Part shown: positions 6,172-11,572 of the stretch, piece after piece
Layout: every line of letters starts with the position of its first letter
How positions within the stretch are numbered: the first letter of the stretch is position 1
Source of the DNA: Streptomyces speibonae
GTDB lineage: Bacteria; Actinomycetota; Actinomycetes; Streptomycetales; Streptomycetaceae
DNA length: 11,572 nt
Reading direction: 5' to 3'
NCBI GenBank assembly: GCA_000715605.1
Contig: KL568538.1
Coordinates: forward strand, 32,238-43,809
Notes under the pieces: model-generated
What the model was told of the DNA's origin: nothing
The model's input: the letters and a program-made list of their open reading frames with translations, nothing else
The model's database searches: none
Translations under genes and position numbers: made by a program

Positions 6172-9087
6172 ATGCATCCCCCACCCCGGAGACGCCGGGG
6201 CTTCCGACGGCTGTTAACGGCCGCCGCGGCAGCCCTGGCGCTCCCGCTCACGATGCTCTCGGCGGGCCCGGCCCCCGCGCGGGCGGCCGCCGTCCAGTGC
6301 AGCGTCGACTACCGGACCAACGACTGGGGCTCCGGCTTCACCGCCGATCTGACCCTCACCAACCGCGGCACCGACGCCATCGACGGCTGGACCCTGACGT
6401 ACGACTACGCGGGCAACCAGCGACTGGCCAACGGCTGGAACGGCACCTGGTCGCAGTCCGGCCGGACCGTGACCGTGCGGGACGCCGGGTACAACGCCCG
6501 GATCGCCGCCGGTGACGCCGTCACCACCGGCGCCCAGTTCACCTACAGCGGCAGCAACGACGCCCCCACGTCCTTCGCGGTCAACGGCACCACCTGCACC
6601 GGCGCCCACCAGCCTCCGATCGTCGTGCTGACCAGCCCCGAGGCCGGCGCCGTGTACACCCAGGGCGAGACGGTCCCGCTCGAGGCCACCGCGGCGGCGG
6701 CCGACGACGCCACCATCACCAAGGTGGAGTTCTACGACGACACCGAGCTGCTGGGCACCGACACCAGCGCGCCCTTCACGCTCTCGGTCGCCGGTTTGAC
6801 CGTGGGCAGTCATTCGCTGGTGGCGAAGGCCCACGACAGTATGGGGGCCTCCGCCGACTCCACACCGGTCGGCATCACGGTCGCCTCGGGTCCCGCCGTG
6901 GTGGCCACGCCGTCCCAACTGGGCGTCCAGCAGGGTGAGACGGGCACGTACGAGGTCAAGCTGAGCAAGCAGCCGGACGAGAGCGTGACCGTCACCACGA
7001 CGCGCGCGAGCGGCAACTCCGGACTGTCGGTCGCCGACGGCGCCTCGCTCACCTTCACGGCGTCGAACTGGGACACCGCGCAGACGGTGACCATCGCCGC
7101 CGACGACTCCGGCAGCGGCTCTGCCGTCTTCGAGTCCTCGGCACCCGGCCACGCCACGGCGGCGGTCACGGTGACCCAGCTCGGGGCGGAGAAGACGTAC
7201 GACGCGCGCTTCCTGGAGCTGTACGACAAGATCACCGACCCGGCGAACGGCTACTTCTCCCCCGAGGGCATCCCGTACCACTCCGTCGAGACGCTGATCG
7301 TCGAGGCGCCCGACCACGGTCACGAGACGACCTCGGAGGCCTACAGCTACCTGCTGTGGCTCCAGGCCATGTACGGCAGGATCACCGGGGACTGGACGCG
7401 GTTCAACGACGCCTGGGAGACGATGGAGCAGTACGCCATCCCGACCGCCGCGGACCAGCCGACCAACTCCTTCTACGACCCCTCGAAGCCGGCGACGTAC
7501 GCGCCTGAGCACGACACCCCGGACGAGTACCCGTCGCAGCTCGACCCGGATGTCTCCGTCGGGCGTGACCCGATCGCGGCGGAGCTGAAGTCGGCGTACG
7601 GCACCGACGACGTGTACGGCATGCACTGGATCCAGGACGTGGACAACGTCTACGGCTACGGCAACTCGCCCGGCAAGTGCGAGGCCGGACCGTCCGACAC
7701 CGGCCCGTCCTACATCAACACCTTCCAGCGCGGCCCGCAGGAGTCGGTGTGGGAGACCGTCACCCAGCCCACCTGCGACGCGTTCGAGTACGGCGGCACC
7801 AACGGCTACCTGGACCTGTTCACCAAGGACGCGTCCTACGCCAAGCAGTGGAAGTTCACCAACGCCCCCGACGCCGACGCGCGCGCGGTGCAGGCGGCGT
7901 ACTGGGCCGACCTGTGGGCGAAGGACCAGGGCAAGGGCGGCGACGTCGCCGATACCGTGGCCAAGGCCGCCAAGATGGGCGACTACCTGCGCTACGCGAT
8001 GTACGACAAGTACTTCAAGAAGATCGGCAACTGCACCAGCACGTCCTGCCCGGCCGGCACCGGCAAGGACGCCTCGCACTACCTGCTCTCCTGGTACTAC
8101 GCCTGGGGCGGCGCCACCGACACCTCGGCGGGCTGGTCCTGGCGCATCGGCTCCAGCCACGCGCACGGCGGGTACCAGAACCCGCTCGCCGCGTACGCGC
8201 TGAGCGAGTACGCGCCGCTGAAGCCGAAGTCGGCGACGGGCGCGGAGGACTGGGCCGAGTCCTACGAGCGGCAGTTGGAGTTCTACCGCTGGCTGCAGTC
8301 CGACGAGGGCGCCATCGCGGGCGGCGCGACCAACAGCTGGGCGGGCCGCTACGCCGCCCCGCCGTCCGGCACACCGACCTTCTACGGCATGTACTACGAC
8401 GAGAAGCCGGTGTACCACGACCCGCCGTCGAACCAGTGGTTCGGCTTCCAGGCGTGGTCGCTGGAGCGGGTCGCCGAGGTGTACCAGCAGACGGGCAACG
8501 CGCTCGCCGAGTCGGTCCTCGACAAGTGGGTCGACTGGGCGCTGTCCGAGACCACGGTCAACCCGGACGGCACGTTCCTCTTCCCGTCCACGCTGCAGTG
8601 GTCCGGCGAGCCCGACACCTGGGACGCGTCGTCGCCCGGCGCCAACAGCGGGCTGCACGTCGAGGTGGTCGACTACACCAACGACGTCGGTGTGGCCGGC
8701 GCCTACGCCAAGATCCTGACGTACTACGCCGCCCGCTCCGGTGACACCGAGGCGGCGGACACGGCGAAGGCGCTGCTGGACGGCATGTGGGAGAACCACC
8801 AGGACGACCTCGGCATCGCCGTCCCGGAGACCCGCTCCGACTACGAGCGCTTCGACGACCCGGTGTACATCCCGTCCGGCTGGACCGGCACCATGCCGAA
8901 CGGCGACCGGATCGACTCCTCGTCGACGTTCCTCTCGATCCGCTCCTTCTATGAGGACGACCCGGCCTGGTCGAAGATCGAGAGCTATCTGGAGGGCGGC
9001 GCCGCGCCGGTCTTCACGTACCACCGGTTCTGGGCCCAGGCGGACGTCGCCACGGCCATGGGCGCGTACGCGGAGCTTCTCGAATAG
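6172..9087 (+). CDS. Secreted GH48 cellobiohydrolase with CBM2 and two Ig-like modules
   Basis: 971 residues. Residues 1-38 are a signal peptide with an Arg-rich start (RRRRGFRR), a long hydrophobic stretch and cleavage near PARA-AAV; the RRGF pattern could direct Tat export. Residues 41-142 are a CBM2 (NDWGSGF, DGWTLTY, NGWNGTW; Cys pair 43/142). About 148-238 is a bacterial Ig-like module ([12 protein letters not shown], then [11 protein letters not shown]). About 240-336 is a second beta-sandwich spacer ([19 protein letters not shown], then [16 protein letters not shown]). About 342-971 is the GH48 domain. Glu378 and Glu389 ([13 protein letters not shown]) have the 11-residue spacing of Glu44/Glu55 in Clostridium Cel48F, making Glu389 the likely acid; the base is probably an Asp in NAPDADARA (561-571). 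GH48 enzymes are processive, invert the anomeric centre and release cellobiose from the reducing end, opposite in direction to exo-GH6. The domain runs to the stop with no truncation. A long hairpin follows. Confidence 0.96.
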   Translation: MHPPPRRRRGFRRLLTAAAAALALPLTMLSAGPAPARAAAVQCSVDYRTNDWGSGFTADLTLTNRGTDAIDGWTLTYDYAGNQRLANGWNGTWSQSGRTVTVRDAGYNARIAAGDAVTTGAQFTYSGSNDAPTSFAVNGTTCTGAHQPPIVVLTSPEAGAVYTQGETVPLEATAAAADDATITKVEFYDDTELLGTDTSAPFTLSVAGLTVGSHSLVAKAHDSMGASADSTPVGITVASGPAVVATPSQLGVQQGETGTYEVKLSKQPDESVTVTTTRASGNSGLSVADGASLTFTASNWDTAQTVTIAADDSGSGSAVFESSAPGHATAAVTVTQLGAEKTYDARFLELYDKITDPANGYFSPEGIPYHSVETLIVEAPDHGHETTSEAYSYLLWLQAMYGRITGDWTRFNDAWETMEQYAIPTAADQPTNSFYDPSKPATYAPEHDTPDEYPSQLDPDVSVGRDPIAAELKSAYGTDDVYGMHWIQDVDNVYGYGNSPGKCEAGPSDTGPSYINTFQRGPQESVWETVTQPTCDAFEYGGTNGYLDLFTKDASYAKQWKFTNAPDADARAVQAAYWADLWAKDQGKGGDVADTVAKAAKMGDYLRYAMYDKYFKKIGNCTSTSCPAGTGKDASHYLLSWYYAWGGATDTSAGWSWRIGSSHAHGGYQNPLAAYALSEYAPLKPKSATGAEDWAESYERQLEFYRWLQSDEGAIAGGATNSWAGRYAAPPSGTPTFYGMYYDEKPVYHDPPSNQWFGFQAWSLERVAEVYQQTGNALAESVLDKWVDWALSETTVNPDGTFLFPSTLQWSGEPDTWDASSPGANSGLHVEVVDYTNDVGVAGAYAKILTYYAARSGDTEAADTAKALLDGMWENHQDDLGIAVPETRSDYERFDDPVYIPSGWTGTMPNGDRIDSSSTFLSIRSFYEDDPAWSKIESYLEGGAAPVFTYHRFWAQADVATAMGAYAELLE

Positions 9088-9105
9088 TCCCCGCCGACGC
9101 TCCGT

Positions 9106-9181
9106 GTACCGGCCCCGGTACCTGATCCCGGGGCCACCACCCGGGCCGGGCGGCCCCCTCGCGCACGGGGGGCCGCCCGGC
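9106..9181 (+). terminator. Tandem terminator hairpins after the GH48 gene
   Basis: A small hairpin (GTACCGG 9106-9112 with CCGGTAC 9115-9121) is followed by a very strong one: a perfect 14-bp stem pairing 9145-9158 with 9168-9181 around a 9-nt loop. The second begins 58 bp after the GH48 stop. There is no T-tract beyond a short pyrimidine stretch, as for many Streptomyces terminators. Confidence 0.75.
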
Positions 9182-9245
9182 TCCTTCGACGAACCCGCCG
9201 GTGGACAATGGCCCCCACCCCACCGGCGACAACGAGGGAGCCCAC

Positions 9246-9335
9246 GTGCCCGTTCTGATCGTCTTCCTGATCGACGCGCCCGGTTCGGGCAGGCCGGGCA
9301 TCGCGCGGGATGCCGTTCCGGCAGGTGTCCGGTGA
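9246..9335 (+). CDS. Small ORF (29 codons) overlapping the peptidase start; possible leader peptide
   Basis: GTG at 9246 follows GAGGGAG (9234-9240) with 5-bp spacing, the best ribosome-binding site in this gap. It opens a frame beginning MPVLIVFLIDAPGSGR and ending in TGA at 9333-9335. That stop overlaps the peptidase GTG at 9332 as GTGA, an arrangement typical of translational coupling. The peptide has a hydrophobic start and a Gly/Pro/Arg-rich end. I recognise no family. The start faintly recalls 4-oxalocrotonate tautomerases (MPVL...), but the rest does not fit. It could be a coupling leader, a gene remnant or chance. Confidence 0.4.
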   Translation: MPVLIVFLIDAPGSGRPGIARDAVPAGVR

Positions 9336-10057
9336 CCCCGGGCGGTGGGGTTCGGGCCGGGCGTGTGGCTCTGCTCGGGGGCGGGTTCTCCACCGACGAC
9401 GACGGGCTGCTGGACGACTGGGTGCTGGGGCAGGCCCGGGCGGAGCGGCCCAGGGTGTGCTTCGTGCCCACGGCGAGCGGGGACGCTCCCGGGTACATCG
9501 AGAGGTTCTTCGACGCGTTCCGGGGGCGGGAGTGCGAGCCGTCCGTGCTGCCGTTGTTCCGGCGGGAGAGGGACGACGCGGCGCTGCGGGCGTTTCTGCT
9601 CGCGCAGGACGTCGTGTACGTCGGGGGCGGCAACACCGCCAATCTGCTGGCCGTCTGGCGGGTGCACGGGGTGGACCGGCTGATGCGCGAGGCGTACGAG
9701 GGCGGGACGCTGCTGTGCGGGATCAGTGCCGGGGCCAACTGCTGGGCCGAAGGCGCGCACACGGATTCGTTCGGCCGGTTGACGCATCTGTGGGACGGGC
9801 TGGGGCTGCTGCCGGGGTCGGTGTGCCCGCACTACGACAGTGAGGCCGGCCGCCGGGACTCCTACCGGGCGGCCGTGGCGGGCGGCCGGCTGCCCGCCGG
9901 GTGGGCGGTGGAGGACGGGGCGGGGGCGCTGTTCGTGGAGGGGCGGCTCGTCGAGGTGGTGGGGCGCAGGGCCGGGGCGCGGCTGTTCCGGGTGGCGGTG
10001 GGGGACGGGGGTGAGGTCGAGGAGCGGGGTGTGGAGGGCCGGCTGCTCAGGGGGTGA
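9332..10057 (+). CDS. Peptidase S51 family protein (dipeptidase E-like)
   Basis: 241 residues, normal for PepE-type enzymes, cytoplasmic with no signal peptide. Seen: an N-terminal strand RVALLGGGFS, FVPTASGD, YVGGGNTANLL (the glycine turn of the family, near 96-106), the nucleophile elbow LLCGISAGANCW with Ser132, and a later PHYDSE containing His167, a likely triad member. Family members cleave Asp-X dipeptides or related substrates, and cyanophycinases share the fold; which applies here is not determined. I chose GTG 9332 because the first strand follows within ten residues and it overlaps the small ORF stop. GTG 9365 is a shorter alternative. Its only ribosome-binding site is a weak CAGG, consistent with coupling. 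The last 11 bp overlap the convergent methyltransferase gene. Confidence 0.85.
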   Translation: MTPGGGVRAGRVALLGGGFSTDDDGLLDDWVLGQARAERPRVCFVPTASGDAPGYIERFFDAFRGRECEPSVLPLFRRERDDAALRAFLLAQDVVYVGGGNTANLLAVWRVHGVDRLMREAYEGGTLLCGISAGANCWAEGAHTDSFGRLTHLWDGLGLLPGSVCPHYDSEAGRRDSYRAAVAGGRLPAGWAVEDGAGALFVEGRLVEVVGRRAGARLFRVAVGDGGEVEERGVEGRLLRG

Positions 10058-10808
10058 GCGGCGGGGTGGGTGGCTTGCGGTAGGCGCGGAGGGTGAACAC
10101 GGGGTCGGGGCGCGGCCGGTCCTGGTCGGGGAGCTCGGCCAGGCGGGCGGCGAGCTCCTCGGCGAGAGGTTCCCCGGGCGGCAGGGTGACGAACCAGCCC
10201 CGGCGCAGGTCCGCGATGGTGCGGCGGGGGCTGCGGCCCTGGCCGTGGCCCCGGAAGCGGGCCTGTCCCGCGGGGAGCAGCCCGTGCCCGGCGGCGAAGG
10301 ACGTCACATCGGCGGGGGCGTCGGGCACCGGGCTGGGCGGACGGGCCGCGAGGACGGCGTCGATGTCGCTGCCGACGTTGTGGGACGGCCCCTTGTGGAC
10401 GGTGGTGACGTAGACCCCGCCGGGCCGCAGCACGCGGGCGCACTCGCCGATGACCGCCCGCACCTCCCCCGGGCCGGGCAGCAGATGCAGCAGCCACACA
10501 CTGACCACGGCGTCGAACCGGGCGTCGCCGAAGGGCAGCCGGCGGCTGTCCGCGCGGACCACGGCGCCCGGCAGACGGGCGGCGGCCATCCGGGTCATCG
10601 ACGCGGCGAGGTCGGCCCCCGTCACCCGCAGGCCGGCGCGGGCGGCGGGGAACCGCCGGGTCACGATGCCGGTGCCGCAGGCGACGTCCAGCAGATCGCG
10701 CGCACCGCCCGGTATGAGACTCAGCACGGCCTCGGCGGCGGCGGACGCCCGGGGTTCGCCGCCGCGCAGGGCGTCGTACCGTTCCGCTTCCTCGTCGTAG
10801 TCCAGCAC
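10047..10808 (-). CDS. Class I SAM-dependent methyltransferase (UbiE/type 11-like)
   Basis: 253 residues. The N-terminal YDEEAERYDALRGG is the usual lead helix of this group. Motif I is LLDVACGTG (39-47), followed by VTGADLAASM with its acidic residue, LPFGDARFDAVVSVW (the motif preceding strand 4) and ARVLRPGGVYVTT (post-motif). The C-terminal half is less conserved and ends in FTLRAYRKP. The substrate is not evident. The start is GTG 10808, only 5 bp after the stop of the dehydratase gene, with a weak GAGG upstream, so translation is probably coupled to that gene. Its 3' end overlaps the peptidase gene by 11 bp in convergent orientation, and no terminator fits between them. Confidence 0.87.
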   Translation of the reverse strand: MLDYDEEAERYDALRGGEPRASAAAEAVLSLIPGGARDLLDVACGTGIVTRRFPAARAGLRVTGADLAASMTRMAAARLPGAVVRADSRRLPFGDARFDAVVSVWLLHLLPGPGEVRAVIGECARVLRPGGVYVTTVHKGPSHNVGSDIDAVLAARPPSPVPDAPADVTSFAAGHGLLPAGQARFRGHGQGRSPRRTIADLRRGWFVTLPPGEPLAEELAARLAELPDQDRPRPDPVFTLRAYRKPPTPPLTP

Positions 10809-10813
10809 GCGCC

Positions 10814-11119
10814 TCAGTGTGCACCGTGTCCGGGTGCCAGGTCCTCCACCCTGCGGGCGAGCTCGACGTCCTTGGCGGTCACGGCGCCGCCCGCGCTGTG
10901 CGTCCGCACGGCCAGCGCCACGGTGTTGTAGCCGAGGGTGAGGTCGGCGTGGTGGTCGAGTTCGTCCTGCACCCGGGCGATGTGCATGGTCATCGCCGCC
11001 GCCGCGAAGTGCGAGCCGAGCCGGTAGGAGCGGATGAGCCGGCCCTCGTCGAGCGACCAGCCCGGCAGGTCGGCCAGCCGGTCCTCGATCTCCTTCTGCG
11101 ACAGCGGTTCGACGGGCAT
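10814..11119 (-). CDS. Pterin-4a-carbinolamine dehydratase (4a-hydroxytetrahydrobiopterin dehydratase)
   Basis: 101 residues, the full length of this compact family. PCDs dehydrate 4a-hydroxytetrahydropterin formed by aromatic amino acid hydroxylases, as the first step in recycling the cofactor. Seen: ARVQDELDHHADLTLGYNTV with the His-His active-site pair, then VRTHSAGGAVTAKDVELARR with the third conserved His and the Thr/Asp of the C-terminal helix. I chose ATG 11119 (MPVEPLSQKEIEDRL) because GAAGGAG (11134-11128) lies 8 bp upstream; an in-frame ATG at 11161 would add 14 unconserved residues. It is the first gene of a probable two-gene unit with the methyltransferase. No aromatic amino acid hydroxylase is in the window, so the protein may act on a pterin system elsewhere or have another role. 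Confidence 0.92.
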   Translation of the reverse strand: MPVEPLSQKEIEDRLADLPGWSLDEGRLIRSYRLGSHFAAAAMTMHIARVQDELDHHADLTLGYNTVALAVRTHSAGGAVTAKDVELARRVEDLAPGHGAH

Positions 11120-11234
11120 GGGCTGCGCTCCTTCGCCGGGTCCGGGTTCTGTGCCGGACATCAGGCTGCCACAGAAGCGGCCCCGGGGCCCCTGGTCACG
11201 GACGCGGGGTTCCCCGGTACGGCCGCCCGTCGTC

Positions 11235-11240
11235 TACCGT
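11235..11240 (+). promoter_or_regulatory. -10 box of a probable leaderless promoter for the XRE regulator
   Basis: TACCGT lies 6 bp before the ATG at 11247, so transcription would begin at or next to the A of the start codon. No Shine-Dalgarno sequence precedes the ATG. Leaderless regulator mRNAs with TAnnnT at this distance are common in actinobacteria. No convincing -35 is visible. Confidence 0.5.
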
Positions 11241-11246
11241 CCTGGC

Positions 11247-11572
11247 ATGACCACTGTCCCGACCGAGGCCACCGCCGGCACCGACGGCGTGGGCCCGCTG
11301 CTGCGCGCCTGGCGGGAGCAGCGGCGGGTCAGCCAGCTGGAGCTGGCCCTGCGCGCCGGCTCCTCCGCCCGGCACATCAGCTTCATCGAGACCGGCCGGG
11401 CCCGGCCCAGCGAGGAGATGGTGCTGCGGCTGGCCGAGGAGCTGGACGTCCCGATCCGGGAGCGCAACGCCCTGCTGCTGGCCGCCGGGTACGCGCCCCG
11501 CTTCCCGCACACCCCGCTGGACGACCCCGCGCTGGACGCGCTGCGGGACGGCATCGAGCGGCTGATCGGCGG
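11247..11572 (+). CDS. XRE-family transcriptional regulator (MmyB-like), 3'-truncated by window
   Basis: 108 full codons are visible and the frame is open at the window end. Residues about 16-70 form a helix-turn-helix of the Cro/cI type: LLRAWREQRRVSQLELALRA, then SARHISFIETGRARPSEEM as turn and recognition helix, then VLRLAEELDVP. The following RERNALLLAAGYAPRFPHT is the characteristic junction of MmyB-like regulators, whose C-terminal ligand-binding domain would lie beyond the window. The ATG at 11247 begins about 15 residues before the domain and appears leaderless. It is divergent from the dehydratase/methyltransferase unit across 127 bp; control of these neighbours is possible but not shown. 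MmyB-like proteins often regulate an adjacent oxidoreductase gene, which could lie downstream of the window. Confidence 0.9.
   Translation, partial: MTTVPTEATAGTDGVGPLLRAWREQRRVSQLELALRAGSSARHISFIETGRARPSEEMVLRLAEELDVPIRERNALLLAAGYAPRFPHTPLDDPALDALRDGIERLIG

Noticed and set aside
9246..9335. Small ORF as a 4-oxalocrotonate tautomerase (MPVL start)
   Set aside because: Only the first few residues are reminiscent; at 29 codons it is about half the family length and the remainder does not match.
6214..9762. Very long open frame on the minus strand (over 1100 codons) antisense to the GH48 gene
   Set aside because: It mirrors the GH48 coding sequence, is Arg/Val/Gly-rich with no domain, and arises from strong G/C third-position bias. 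GH48 has an intact signal peptide, catalytic motifs and ribosome-binding site.
11179..11190. 12-bp perfect palindrome GGCCCCGGGGCC between the dehydratase and the XRE gene
   Set aside because: Made only of G and C runs, without a loop or half-site character; likely a product of base composition, although a regulator site cannot be excluded.

Overview
The window looks like chromosomal DNA of a Streptomyces or close relative. It is very GC-rich with strong G/C third-position bias, uses GTG as well as ATG starts, and carries actinobacterial secreted CBM2 cellulases with a CebR-type operator. Both ends cut through genes. I see no tRNA, rRNA, CRISPR array or transposase gene.

Left part (1-3816): the C-terminal part of a long-chain acyl-CoA synthetase (+), then an aldo/keto reductase (+). 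A strong hairpin separates the reductase from a convergent short-chain dehydrogenase (-). This SDR is broken: about 40 bp of hairpin-forming sequence sits inside the Gly-rich cofactor motif and shifts the frame. It still has a recognisable MerR/NmlR-type promoter (TTGACT, 19-bp spacer with a TGGAG/CTCCA dyad). Next comes a class I methyltransferase (-) with a His-rich N-terminus.

Centre (3896-9181): a divergent cellulase pair. A CBM2-GH6 exocellulase (-) and a CBM2-Ig-like-Ig-like-GH48 cellobiohydrolase (+) share a 490-bp intergenic region. It holds a perfect 14-bp CebR palindrome at the GH48 promoter, a degenerate second box on the GH6 side, and two strong hairpins in the probable GH6 mRNA leader. 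GH6 and GH48 enzymes are classic exo-acting partners in crystalline cellulose breakdown, and co-repression by CebR with relief by cello-oligosaccharides is the obvious model. Each gene ends in its own terminator-like hairpin.

Right part (9182-11572): a 29-codon ORF overlaps by GTGA the start of a peptidase S51 (PepE-like) gene (+). That gene's tail overlaps by 11 bp the tail of a convergent methyltransferase gene (-). The methyltransferase lies 5 bp downstream of a pterin-4a-carbinolamine dehydratase (-), probably in one operon. Divergent from these, and running off the window, is an XRE/MmyB-like regulator (+) that looks leaderless.

I found no convincing undescribed multi-gene system. The items most worth checking are the palindromic insertion in the SDR, the cellulase control region with its structured GH6 leader, the MerR-type promoter kept in front of a broken gene, and the small ORF coupled to the peptidase.
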